A stretch of DNA of 64,000 bases from CBDCUE01 sp965222515. Lineage in GTDB: Bacteria > Pseudomonadota > Alphaproteobacteria > Rickettsiales > JABIRX01. The stretch spans positions 1-64,000 of the forward strand of contig CBDCUE010000015.1 in NCBI GenBank assembly GCA_965222515.1, read 5' to 3'. Below the pieces are notes generated by a model. It was not told where the DNA came from and ran no database searches. It saw nothing but the letters and a program-made list of their open reading frames with translations. The translations under genes and the position numbers were made by a program. Position 1 is the first letter of the stretch, and each line of letters opens with the position of its first letter. Positions 1 to 8,495 of this stretch are shown piece after piece.

Positions 1-531
1 TTCCATAATACCATAATTTGCACTATTGTAAGGAAAGACATCTTTTAAATTAATTAAATCAACTAACAACAAAACTCTAGATAACTCTACAGCATCATTC
101 TTATTTTTACTATTCATAAAGTTTTTTATATATTCTTTGTTGGCTTCATTATCTATTTTTATATTTTTTACTGCTTCAGTTACTATATAACTGTCTTTTA
201 CATTATTATTAATAATAAATTCTACTCTAGGACCAGCTCCCATATATTCTAGCAATTTATACATAAATAATTCTTTAGCATTAATTTTACTATCTTTATT
301 GTCTAACTTAGATGTTTTCTTACCGCAACCACAAGACTTAACATAAAAAGATTTTTCTTCATTGTTAATTATTGCTGACACAATATGTGTTGATGCTGAA
401 TTAATTGAACGCTCTTCTGTAGTATCAGTGTTTTTTTTAATACTAATGTTTTTAATATTTTCAAACAATTTTGGAAAACATTCCTCTATTCTGTTTTTAT
501 GTTCATTTATATCATTCTGTCCATTATTCAT
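1..531 (-). CDS. Hypothetical protein, N-terminal part (cut by window edge)
   Basis: An uninterrupted minus-strand frame runs from an ATG at 529-531 to the first base of the window, giving 177 codons with no stop; the C-terminus lies outside. I do not recognise the family. Visible features are a CGCGKK stretch near residue 67 followed by the segment KELFMYKLLEYMGAGP. The pattern of a lysine strand followed by a Glu-bearing helix is loosely like the N-lobe of kinase-like phosphotransferases, but this is only a resemblance. No signal peptide or membrane segment is seen. The gene is divergent from sdaA. Confidence 0.6.
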   Translation of the reverse strand, partial: MNNGQNDINEHKNRIEECFPKLFENIKNISIKKNTDTTEERSINSASTHIVSAIINNEEKSFYVKSCGCGKKTSKLDNKDSKINAKELFMYKLLEYMGAGPRVEFIINNNVKDSYIVTEAVKNIKIDNEANKEYIKNFMNSKNKNDAVELSRVLLLVDLINLKDVFPYNSANYGIME

Positions 532-836
532 TTTTAATCCTATTTAATTATTAATTAATAATATAACATGGTTATTGAGAATTTCAATTATTAATAATAA
601 TATTATACTATTTTTTAAATATGAATTTATATTATCATACACACAAATCAATTTTGCTTTAGCATAATAAAGAAAAAAATCGTTAAATTAGTTATTTAGC
701 AAATATTGATTGTTATTATTATTATAACTTATTATATTTATTTACTTCTTAAGTAAGACCTCGATATAATCTAAGGGATAAAGAGGGAAACTGTTTATTT
801 ATGACAGAAACAATATTAATTTTTTAAAAGAAAAAA
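532..836. promoter_or_regulatory. Divergent intergenic region with probable sdaA promoter
   Basis: This very AT-rich gap separates the truncated minus-strand gene from sdaA. A TATAAT hexamer at 765-770 lies 17 bases after a weak -35-like TTACTT at 742-747, leaving a leader of about 60 bases before sdaA. The -35 region is part of a small palindrome (TTACTT CTT AAGTAA, 742-756) that could be an operator; that role is a guess. No RNA gene is apparent. Confidence 0.35.
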
Positions 837-2201
837 ATGGATATATCAGTATTTGAATTATTTAAAATAGGAATTGGACCATCAAGTTCTCATACAATGG
901 GCCCTATGGTTGCTGCTAAAGAATTTTTGGATGAGTTAGATTCATTTCAAAAATTAGAAAATATTACAAAATTACAAATTATTCTGCACGGCTCTCTTGC
1001 TTTAACTGGAATTGGTCATGCTACTGATAAAGCTATCTTATTGGGGCTTATGGGTAAACAGCCAAAATCAACTGACACTAGCAAAACAGAAGAATATGTT
1101 GATAAAATCAAGAATGAACAAAAAATAAATCTTTTAGAAAAACATCAAATAAATTTTTTTTATCATAAGGACCTAGAGTTAAATGGTAAATTATTGCCAG
1201 AACATCCAAATGGAATGATTTTTATTGCTTATAATCAAAAAAATCAAGAAATAGCCAAGCAAATATATTTTTCAGTAGGTGGTGGTTTTATCACAAAAAA
1301 AGAAGATATGAATAAAAAACATAGAGATACTGCAAAAACAGTTCCCTACCCTTTTTCTACAGGAGATCAGCTATTAAATATTTGCAAAACAGAAAACAAA
1401 TCTATTACTGAAGTAATGCTTGCTAATGAAGAGATGTGGGGGAGCAAAGAGGTAATGGAAAAGAATACTCAAGATATTTGGACTGCAATGCAAGAATCTG
1501 TTAAAAATGGCTGTAAAAATAAAGGGATTTTACCTGGAGGGTTAAATGTAGAAAGAAGATCCTATAACATTCATCAGAAATTATTAAAATCAGAAAAAAA
1601 AGGAATCAATGAAAATTTTGATTGGATAAGTCTATATGCTTTGGCGGTAAATGAAGAAAATGCCGCAGGTGGCAGAATTGTCACAGCACCCACTAATGGA
1701 GCATCTGGAATTATTCCTGCTGTGATGCATTATTATGAAAAATATTACAAAAAATTTGATATTGATAGTTTAATAAATTTTTTTATGACAGCAGGTGCAA
1801 TAGGATTGCTTTATAAAGAAAATGCTTCTATTTCTGGTGCAGAAATGGGTTGTCAGGGTGAAGTAGGTGTAGCTTGCTCAATGGCAGCAGGAGGATTGAC
1901 TGCTTTAATGGGAGGAAATGCTTCTCAAATAGAAATTTCTGCAGAAATAGGAATGGAACATAATCTAGGATTAACTTGCGATCCTGTAAAAGGATTAGTG
2001 CAGGTTCCTTGCATAGAAAGAAACACTATGGGGGCAATCAAAGCAGTAAATGCTTCAAGATTAGCAATGAATGGAAACAGCACCCCCATTGTATCATTAG
2101 ATAAAGTAATTTTGACAATGAAACAAATCGGTGATGATATGCAAGACAGATATAAAGAAACATCAACTGGTGGTTTAGCTATTAATGTAATTGGATGTTG
2201 A
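837..2201 (+). CDS. sdaA: L-serine ammonia-lyase (serine deaminase), iron-sulfur type
   Basis: It converts L-serine to pyruvate and ammonia using an oxygen-sensitive [4Fe-4S] cluster. The 454-residue protein has the single-chain architecture, with the beta domain first and the alpha domain second. The N-terminus carries the GPSSSHTMGP signature of the family (residues 14-23). The catalytic domain has the APTNGASGIIP motif near residue 285, and cluster cysteines are expected in the CQGEVG, TCDP and VPCIERN segments, all present. Length is normal. It stands alone after a divergent promoter region and supplies pyruvate, which fits the ppdK found elsewhere in the window. Confidence 0.95.
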   Translation: MDISVFELFKIGIGPSSSHTMGPMVAAKEFLDELDSFQKLENITKLQIILHGSLALTGIGHATDKAILLGLMGKQPKSTDTSKTEEYVDKIKNEQKINLLEKHQINFFYHKDLELNGKLLPEHPNGMIFIAYNQKNQEIAKQIYFSVGGGFITKKEDMNKKHRDTAKTVPYPFSTGDQLLNICKTENKSITEVMLANEEMWGSKEVMEKNTQDIWTAMQESVKNGCKNKGILPGGLNVERRSYNIHQKLLKSEKKGINENFDWISLYALAVNEENAAGGRIVTAPTNGASGIIPAVMHYYEKYYKKFDIDSLINFFMTAGAIGLLYKENASISGAEMGCQGEVGVACSMAAGGLTALMGGNASQIEISAEIGMEHNLGLTCDPVKGLVQVPCIERNTMGAIKAVNASRLAMNGNSTPIVSLDKVILTMKQIGDDMQDRYKETSTGGLAINVIGC

Positions 2202-2273
2202 TTAAAAAAAATGTGTAAATGCTCCACAGATTGCAAAACTGCACTTAACTAACTTAACTTAACTTAAAAAAAT

Positions 2274-3083
2274 ATGTTTAAAATTTTTACTAAAAAATCT
2301 AAAGGTGGAAATATTGCAATTGTCCGATTGTCTGGAGTGATTGGCAAGGTGTCTTTTTCCAGTGGTTTGTCGCTTTCTGGTTTGAAATATTTAGAAAAGA
2401 TTGCAAAAATAAAAAATCTTAAGGCTATTGCTTTATTGATAAATTCTCCTGGAGGTTCTCCTGTTCAATCAGAATTAATTAGCAAAAAAATTAAAGCTAT
2501 TGCTAAAAAGCATAAAGATAAACCTGTTATTTTGAGTTTTTGTGAAGATGTGGCAGCTAGTGGTGGTTATTGGCTGGCTTGTATTGGACAAGAAATATAT
2601 GCTTCTTCTAGTTCTATTGTTGGTAGTATTGGTGTGGTTTCTCAAGGCTTTGGTTTTAGTAAGGCGATAAAAAAATTAGGTATAGAAAGAAGGGTGCATA
2701 CTCAGGGTGATAATAAATCTATTTTGGATCCATTTAGTGAAGAGAAAGAAAAAGATATAGAGTTAATTAAAAATATTCAAAAAGATATTCATCAGACTTT
2801 TATAGATTATGTTAAGTTAGCTAGAGGAAAGAAAATAAAACTTGCTGATAAAGATGTTTTTAATGGTAAGATTTTTTCTGGTAGTAAGGCAAAAGAAATA
2901 GGTTTAATTGATGATATTGGATTTTTTGAGGAGGTGCTTTATAAAAAATATGGCACAAAGGTAAAATTTAAAGAAATATCTGTGCCAAAGAGTTTTTTAC
3001 AAAGAAAATTTTCAGCTATGATTGAGAGTATACTGCATAAAATTGTTTCAAACATAGAAGAAAGTAGATTTTATTTAAAGTAA
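2274..3083 (+). CDS. sppA: Signal peptide peptidase SppA-like S49 serine protease
   Basis: An S49 family protease of 269 residues, the short form with one catalytic domain, which degrades cleaved signal peptides or membrane protein fragments. The nucleophile is expected at Ser96 in AASGGYW and the general-base lysine at Lys148 in the GDNKS segment. The INSPGG and GSIGVV motifs are present. No clear N-terminal transmembrane helix is seen, so it may associate peripherally or be cytoplasmic like archaeal and SohB-type relatives. pyrF begins one base after its stop, so the two are almost certainly co-transcribed. A run of AACTT pentamers precedes it at 2245-2265. Confidence 0.9.
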   Translation: MFKIFTKKSKGGNIAIVRLSGVIGKVSFSSGLSLSGLKYLEKIAKIKNLKAIALLINSPGGSPVQSELISKKIKAIAKKHKDKPVILSFCEDVAASGGYWLACIGQEIYASSSSIVGSIGVVSQGFGFSKAIKKLGIERRVHTQGDNKSILDPFSEEKEKDIELIKNIQKDIHQTFIDYVKLARGKKIKLADKDVFNGKIFSGSKAKEIGLIDDIGFFEEVLYKKYGTKVKFKEISVPKSFLQRKFSAMIESILHKIVSNIEESRFYLK

Positions 3084-3084
3084 T

Positions 3085-3804
3085 ATGTTTTATTCAGCAG
3101 AAAAAAATCTTATTATTGCTCTTGATACTCCAGATTTGATAAAAACATTAGAAATTTGCAAAAAAGTTAAAGGTCAGGTTTATGCTATAAAATTAGGTTT
3201 GGAATTTTTTATGGCAAATGGTATTGATGGGGTAGTAAAAGTTAAGGAGATTGGGGTAAGAATTTTTTTAGATTTAAAATTTTATGATATTCCAAACACA
3301 GTTGCAAAAGCGGTGAGAGAAATATCTAAAATCAACATCGATATGCTAACTATTCATATTTCTGGAGGCAGGGAAATGATCAAAAGAGCTTTGGATGAAG
3401 CAAATAATAGCACTTCAAAAGCTCTAATTATTGGGGTTAGCATCTTAACTTCTTTAGATATTTTTGATTTAAAAGAAATAGGTTATCAGAGTGATTTGAA
3501 CAAACAAATCAAACAGATGATTAGCTTGGCCACAAACACTGGTATACAAGCTGTGGTATGTTCGGCTTATGAAATTGAGTTAATTAAAAAACAAAATTCT
3601 GATTTAAAATTAATAGTTCCAGCTATTAGATTTACTAATGAAATTATCACGAATAATACTATTATTGATGATCAGAAAAGAGTAATGAGTCCTAAAAAGG
3701 CCTTAAAATTAGGGGCAACTTATTTGGTAATGGGAAGATCTATTACTAAAAATGATAATATTTTAAAAAACATAGGATATTTTAATCAAGAGGTTGCTAG
3801 TTAG
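3085..3804 (+). CDS. pyrF: Orotidine 5'-phosphate decarboxylase
   Basis: Last step of UMP synthesis, decarboxylating OMP to UMP. The 239-residue protein shows the family signature around LDLKFYDIPNT (residues 70-80), holding the catalytic Lys and Asp. The phosphate-binding C-terminal segments VPAIRF and VMGRSIT are also present. Its ATG lies one base past the sppA stop, so translation is probably coupled. Other pyrimidine genes are not in this window. A palindromic repeat region follows directly. Confidence 0.95.
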   Translation: MFYSAEKNLIIALDTPDLIKTLEICKKVKGQVYAIKLGLEFFMANGIDGVVKVKEIGVRIFLDLKFYDIPNTVAKAVREISKINIDMLTIHISGGREMIKRALDEANNSTSKALIIGVSILTSLDIFDLKEIGYQSDLNKQIKQMISLATNTGIQAVVCSAYEIELIKKQNSDLKLIVPAIRFTNEIITNNTIIDDQKRVMSPKKALKLGATYLVMGRSITKNDNILKNIGYFNQEVAS

Positions 3805-3883
3805 TTTTTAAGCCAGTTTTGTAAGCATAAAAATTAGCAGTCTTTTTAGAGCTATAACGAAATAGAAAATATACTAGGAGTAA

Positions 3884-3906
3884 TACTATTTTAGCTTTAT
3901 AATTGC
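3884..3906 (+). repeat. Family A palindromic repeat, terminal remnant
   Basis: The sequence matches the outer end of the 158-bp family A palindromes (TACTATTTTAGCTTTATAATTG) and then runs into a family B repeat. Only one end remains, so this is a truncated copy. Confidence 0.6.
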
Positions 3907-3920
3907 CCCCTTTGCAAGCA

Positions 3921-4114
3921 GGCTGTGTCGCAATTAGTAAATTTGTACATTTAACAAGAAAAATCCTCCGTCGTCATCCTCGCGAAAGCGGGGATCCATT
4001 GTAGCAAAGGTCTGAAAAGACTGCAATCTACCTTGGATCCCCGCTTTCGCGAAGATGATGTCGGGGGAGGCTTTTTTCTAAAAAATGTTATTTTTTCTAT
4101 TATGACACAGTCTG
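3921..4114 (+). repeat. Family B palindromic repeat, complete copy with GC-rich stem
   Basis: The element is bounded by inverted ends CAGGCTGTGTC (3921) and GACACAGTCTG (about 4104-4114). Its core is a strong inverted repeat: CGCGAAAGCGGGGATCC at 3981-3997 pairs with GGATCCCCGCTTTCGCG at 4035-4051, enclosing a loop of about 37 bases. The core is far richer in GC than the surroundings. A second copy of the core lies at 27306-27425. No protein is encoded, so it is a non-autonomous repeat or MITE-like element. It fills most of the pyrF-secY gap. Confidence 0.8.
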
Positions 4115-4268
4115 AAGCCAGCAATTCTAATTATAATCTATTTCATTTTAAGTTTTACTATTTATTATAATTTTGTTATTATTAATAATCTGATAATAAC
4201 TGCATATAGTTTTAGAGAAAACTGACATAAAAAAACATTTAAATATAAATCACTTTATCATAGATATA

Positions 4269-5576
4269 ATGGCTAAAAAAACAAACAAATTACAAGATTT
4301 AAAAAATAGAATCTTGTTTACTTTGGCAATTCTGATCGTTTATAGATTAGGAACTTACCTACCTATTCCTGGAATTGATCCTGCTGTGTTCAAGCAGATT
4401 GCAGAACAAAATCAATCTGGGTTATTGGGTGTATTAAATGTATTTTCTGGAGGATCTTTGGGGCGAATGACTATTTTTTCTCTAAATGTAATACCTTACA
4501 TCACCTCATCCATTATCATTCAACTTTTATCATCTACTACTCCAAAATTAGAAGAATTAAAAAAATCAGGAGATGAAGGTAGAAAAAAAATAGCTCAATA
4601 TACTAAATATTTAACTGTGTTTTTGGCTCTTTTTCAAAGTTATGGAATTTCTGTTGGTTTAGAAAATCTTTCTGCAGAAGCTGGTGCTGCCGTATTATAT
4701 GGCGGAGGGTTTTTTAGAATGACTACTGTGGTTACCTTGGTTGGTTCTACTATGTTTTTATTATGGTTAGGTGAGCAAATTACGGGAAGAGGAATTGGAA
4801 ATGGTATTTCTTTAATTATTTTTGCAGGAATCGTGGCTGAATTGCCTTCTGCTTTAGTAAGCACTATTAAATTGGGTCAAACTGGGGTATTCTCAACTTT
4901 CTTTATTTTAATGATTATCGTATTAATCGTTGCATTAATCACCTTAATAATATTTTTTGAAAGATCTTTTAGAAATGTGACTATTCAATATCCTAAAAGA
5001 AATATGGGGACTAGAATGCAAAAAGTTGAATCATCTAAGCTTCCTTTAAAATTAAACACAGCAGGGGTAATTCCGCCAATATTTGCCAGTTCTTTACTAT
5101 TATTTCCCATCACTATCATATCTTTTGGCAATAGTTCAAATATATCTGGCTGGAAATCTTTTATAGCGGCTAATTTAGCTCATGGAAAACCTCTTTTTAT
5201 CCTTGCCTTTGCATCTTTGATTATATTTTTTAGTTTTTTCTACACAGCAATTGTGTTTAATTCAAAAGAAACAGCAGATCATTTAAAAAAAGCAGGAGGA
5301 TTTGTACCTGGAGTAAGACCTGGAGATGCCACAGCTCACCATTTAGATAATGTATTATCAAGAATCACTTTAGTTGGGGCTTTATATTTAACTTTAGTCT
5401 GCACCTTGCCTGAATTTTTTATCTCAAAATATTCTCTACCTTTTTACTTAGGAGGCACAAGTTTATTAATTGTAGTAAGTGTAGCAATTGATACAGTTAG
5501 CCAAGTACAATCTTACATCTTGTCATCAAGATATGAAAATTTCACCAAAAGAAACAAAATAAAAATTAGAGCTTAG
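4269..5576 (+). CDS. secY: Protein translocase subunit SecY
   Basis: Central channel of the Sec translocon in the inner membrane, partner of SecE/SecG and the SecA motor (secA is partly present at the window's far end). The 435-residue protein has the usual ten hydrophobic helices, the IPIPGID segment after helix 1 and the plug region GGSLGRMTIFSLNVIPYI. The C-terminal cytoplasmic loops carry RPG and SRI motifs typical of SecY. It normally lies in the ribosomal spc operon between rplO and adk. Here it is flanked by repeats on both sides with no ribosomal protein gene nearby. Confidence 0.97.
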   Translation: MAKKTNKLQDLKNRILFTLAILIVYRLGTYLPIPGIDPAVFKQIAEQNQSGLLGVLNVFSGGSLGRMTIFSLNVIPYITSSIIIQLLSSTTPKLEELKKSGDEGRKKIAQYTKYLTVFLALFQSYGISVGLENLSAEAGAAVLYGGGFFRMTTVVTLVGSTMFLLWLGEQITGRGIGNGISLIIFAGIVAELPSALVSTIKLGQTGVFSTFFILMIIVLIVALITLIIFFERSFRNVTIQYPKRNMGTRMQKVESSKLPLKLNTAGVIPPIFASSLLLFPITIISFGNSSNISGWKSFIAANLAHGKPLFILAFASLIIFFSFFYTAIVFNSKETADHLKKAGGFVPGVRPGDATAHHLDNVLSRITLVGALYLTLVCTLPEFFISKYSLPFYLGGTSLLIVVSVAIDTVSQVQSYILSSRYENFTKRNKIKIRA

Positions 5577-5626
5577 TTTTTTTCAAGGGTAATTGGGTTC
5601 TATTTTTTTTATTTGTGTCTTTAATT

Positions 5627-5664
5627 TTTTAGAAAGCTTTTTATTATTTACCAACTTTCTAAAA
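5627..5664 (+). terminator. Hairpin downstream of secY
   Basis: TTTTAGAAAG at 5627-5636 pairs perfectly with CTTTCTAAAA at 5655-5664. It sits 51 bases after the secY stop, so a transcription-stopping or 3'-end stabilising role is plausible. It has no long T tract, so an intrinsic terminator is only a suggestion. Confidence 0.35.
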
Positions 5665-5866
5665 TAACAAAATTTGTACAATGGAATTGTTGAGAATTTT
5701 AATTATAGCTCTTAATTTTCTAAAAATACAAAAGTTTAAAAAGCAGAACATACCCCCCTATTAAAGCATTTTTGAACTGTTATATTTTCAATTCTGCTTA
5801 AATATTACTTAATCTATAAAACAACTATATTCTACTTTTGAATTTAAAATTGCTGAGCCAGGGTAA

Positions 5867-6070
5867 TTTAATGTTTATTTTATAGCTAAAAACAGCCTAG
5901 CTGTTTGTTTTGAAAATAATATTGATGAAGAATTTATAAAAACATTAGCAAAAAGAGATATAATGCAAATAGTATTTAAAGATAATTCTTTTGCAAATGA
6001 TGCATTAAAAGACAACATAGAACAAATTTTTAAACAACTAAACCCAAACACAGAAATAAAAATTATTTAA
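5867..6070 (+). pseudogene. C-terminal remnant of a type III restriction-modification methylase (Mod)
   Basis: The frame from 5867 to the TAA at 6068-6070 encodes about 67 residues without an ATG at its head, preceded by a stop. The reading IAKNSLAVCFENN, then KRDIMQIVFKDNSF, and the ending IFKQLNPNTEIKII resemble the last 60 or so residues of type III Mod DNA adenine methyltransferases as I recall them. The AdoMet-binding FxGxG and catalytic DPPY regions are missing, so no activity is expected. It lies directly upstream of the dinD remnant, so an eroded accessory island is likely. Identification rests on recall, not a search. Confidence 0.6.
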
Positions 6071-6071
6071 T

Positions 6072-6336
6072 ATGTCAAAAATGAATAAAAATATAAAAAC
6101 AGAAAATTTAAGAGATCATATGAGCGAAGCAGAGCTGATTTTAACAGCCCTTGCTGAATTATCAATAAGATAAATTGCAGAAACAGATAATGCTCAAGGG
6201 TTTGAAAAAAAATAAAAAACCAGCAAAAAAAGGTGGGTAAATAGCAAAAAATGCTAGAAAATCTTTAGAAGAAAAAACAGACAAAAAAATTATCTCTAGG
6301 AATAATTTTAAAAATAATTATTTAGATAAAAAATAA
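6072..6336 (+). pseudogene. dinD: dinD-like pseudogene (DNA-damage-inducible protein D)
   Basis: The reading LRDHMSEAELILTALAELS followed by IAETDNAQGFE, then in a shifted frame IAKNARKSLEEKT and KKIISRNNF, matches the central and C-terminal part of DinD proteins. The open frame is broken by a TAA where CAA (Gln) would be expected after SIR, a frameshift near 6210, and another TAA after the KKGG segment. The N-terminal half is absent (DinD is normally about 270 residues). DinD genes often sit within restriction-modification islands, which fits the Mod remnant just upstream. Confidence 0.7.
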
Positions 6337-6377
6337 CAATGTCCAATCAGCCTAATTTATCCGACAATTTCACTTTA

Positions 6378-6535
6378 TACTATTTTAGCTTTATAATTGA
6401 CCTATATCCTTCAATCTGCTCAGCATAAATTGCTTTTTTTAATAATCTGTTAGCTATGGCTAAGAAATAATTGAAAAAAACAATTTCTACTAAACATCTT
6501 TTTGGCTATAGATCAATTATAAAGCTAAAATAGTA
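6378..6535 (+). repeat. Family A palindromic repeat, full 158-bp copy
   Basis: Both ends carry the inverted sequence TACTATTTTAGCTTTATAAT followed by TGACC or TGATC. The centre contains a second inverted repeat around TGTTAGCTATGGCTAA. The whole unit can fold into one long hairpin. Matching full copies are at 27674-27831 and 53124-53281, in either orientation, with truncated copies elsewhere. No ORF is present. Confidence 0.85.
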
Positions 6536-6562
6536 TAATTACTTAACAAAATTAGGAGTTTT

Positions 6563-6625
6563 ATACTAATTTAATCTCAAAACATTAATTTTATCTACAG
6601 ATTTTTGAGGGTAAATTTATTTTAG
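6563..6625 (+). repeat. Family C repeat, left half only
   Basis: The stretch around TAATCTCAAAACATTAATTT and TTATCTACAGATTTTTGAGG matches the left part of the inverted repeat at 25614-25708. The right half is missing. It lies just before gatC. Confidence 0.5.
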
Positions 6626-6729
6626 AAAATGAAGAATTAACCTAGCTAGCACTATTTTTTGTAATTAACTTTGCAAATAGGCAACAACAGTATAAAATAC
6701 TTGCTAACAACAACTTTAATTTTGAAGAA

Positions 6730-7017
6730 ATGAGTGAAATAAACATTAACACAGTAGAAAAAATAGCGAAACTATCGAGGATTGCTATTTCAGAGTCTAA
6801 GAAAAAAGAAATGTCCATTAGATTAGGCAATATGATTAATTGGATTGAGCAGTTGCAAGAAATAGATACAGAAGGTGTCGAGCCTATGTTTGGTGTAGAT
6901 GGGGAAACCTTATATAGAGAAGATATTGCTGAAAAAACTAATACTAAAGAAGCAATATTAGATAATTCTGCTGATACAAAATTTGATTTTTATGCAGTTC
7001 CAAAATTTGTTGAGTAA
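6730..7017 (+). CDS. gatC: Asp-tRNA(Asn)/Glu-tRNA(Gln) amidotransferase subunit C
   Basis: Small stabilising subunit of the GatCAB amidotransferase, which converts misacylated Glu-tRNA(Gln) or Asp-tRNA(Asn) to the correct amidated form. The 95-residue length and the pattern of the N-terminal helix (VEKIAKLSRIAISE), the central INWIEQLQEIDTEGVEP and the terminal FYAVPKFVE are standard for GatC. gatA starts five bases after its stop and gatB overlaps gatA, giving a clean gatCAB operon. Confidence 0.95.
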   Translation: MSEININTVEKIAKLSRIAISESKKKEMSIRLGNMINWIEQLQEIDTEGVEPMFGVDGETLYREDIAEKTNTKEAILDNSADTKFDFYAVPKFVE

Positions 7018-7022
7018 AAAAT

Positions 7023-8495
7023 ATGAGTGATATAACAAAAAAAAACATAGTTGAACTAAAAGAAAAATTAGCCAAAAAAGAAATTTCTGCAGTTGAATTA
7101 AGCACAGAATATTTAAAAAATATCAAAGAAAAAAATAGTAAATATAATGCTTATATCTCTGTGTACGAAGAAAAAGCATTGGAGATGGCCAAAATTAGCG
7201 ATCAAAAAATAGCCAGTGGTAATGCAGGTGTTTTAGAAGGGATTCCTCTTGCTATCAAAGATAATTTCTGTACTAAAAATGTCAAAACTACTTGTGCATC
7301 AAAAATATTATATAATTTTGTGCCACAATATGAATCAACAGTAACTAAAAATCTTTGGCAAGATGGTGCAGTTTTATTAGGGAAAGCAAATATGGATGAG
7401 TTTGCTATGGGTTCAAGCAACTTAACTAGCCATTATGGTCCTGTTTTAAATCCTTTTAAAAAAAATAATGATGATACTGAATTAGTTGCAGGAGGCTCTT
7501 CTGGTGGTTCTGCGGTTGCTGTTAGTGGAAATTTAGCCTCGGGTTCTTTAGGTAGCGATACTGGTGGTTCAGTAAGGCAGCCAGCATCTTTTAATGGCTT
7601 AGTTGGAACGAAACCAACCTATGGTAGATGTTCAAGACTGGGAATGATAGCTTTTGCTAGTTCACTAGACCAAGCAGGACCTATTACTAGAAATGTTGCA
7701 GATAATGCCTTATTACTAAACTCAATTAGTGGCTATGATAATAACGATTCTACCTCTGTTAATAAGAAAAAAGAGGATTTTACTGCCTCTTTAAATCAAA
7801 ATATCAAAGGCTTAAAAATTGGAGTACCCAAAGATTATCAATTAGAAGGAATGGATCCTGCAATCAATGATAATTGGCAGAATGCTGTTAAAGCATTAAA
7901 AAATTTAGGAGCAGAAATTATTGATATCTCATTAGAAAAAACAAAATATTCTGCTGCTGTTTATTACATTATCGCAACCGCTGAAGCATCATCTAATTTA
8001 GCAAGATTTGATGGTGTTAGATATGGTTTTAGAGAAGATGCAGATAGTTTAGATAATATGTATGAAAAAACTAGAGACAAAGGTTTTGGTTTTGAAGTAA
8101 AAAAAAGAATTATGGCAGGAACTTATGTTTTATCTTCAGGATATTATGATGCTTATTATAAAAAAGCATCTCAAGTCAGAAGAATTTTAACTAATGAACT
8201 TAATAGCTCATTTCAAAAGGTAGATGCCATAATCACCCCTACCACTCCAAATGCCCCATTTGGTAAAAATGACAAATTAAGGGCAGTAGAATTATATTAT
8301 GCTGATTTATTCACAGTATCTGCAAATTTATCTGGTATTCCTGCAATTTCATTGCCTGCTGGAGTAAATAAAGATAATTTGCCATTGTCTGTGCAGATTA
8401 TGGCCCCACATTTTCAAGAGAAACTAATGTTTCAAATCGCAAATAATTTAGAAAAAGAGTTAGCTTTTGATATTAACAAATTAAATTTTAGATAA
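7023..8495 (+). CDS. gatA: Asp-tRNA(Asn)/Glu-tRNA(Gln) amidotransferase subunit A
   Basis: Glutaminase subunit of GatCAB, releasing ammonia from glutamine for tRNA-bound Glu or Asp. The 490-residue protein has the amidase signature: Lys79 in AIKDNF, cis-Ser159 in GGSSGGS and nucleophile Ser183 in SDTGGSVRQPA, spaced as in characterised GatA. Length is typical. The TAA stop overlaps the gatB ATG by one base (TAATG), so gatB translation is probably coupled. Confidence 0.97.
   Translation: MSDITKKNIVELKEKLAKKEISAVELSTEYLKNIKEKNSKYNAYISVYEEKALEMAKISDQKIASGNAGVLEGIPLAIKDNFCTKNVKTTCASKILYNFVPQYESTVTKNLWQDGAVLLGKANMDEFAMGSSNLTSHYGPVLNPFKKNNDDTELVAGGSSGGSAVAVSGNLASGSLGSDTGGSVRQPASFNGLVGTKPTYGRCSRLGMIAFASSLDQAGPITRNVADNALLLNSISGYDNNDSTSVNKKKEDFTASLNQNIKGLKIGVPKDYQLEGMDPAINDNWQNAVKALKNLGAEIIDISLEKTKYSAAVYYIIATAEASSNLARFDGVRYGFREDADSLDNMYEKTRDKGFGFEVKKRIMAGTYVLSSGYYDAYYKKASQVRRILTNELNSSFQKVDAIITPTTPNAPFGKNDKLRAVELYYADLFTVSANLSGIPAISLPAGVNKDNLPLSVQIMAPHFQEKLMFQIANNLEKELAFDINKLNFR

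Noticed and set aside
1925..2236. Minus-strand open frame inside sdaA
   Set aside because: Antisense to a strongly conserved gene; no recognisable protein features.
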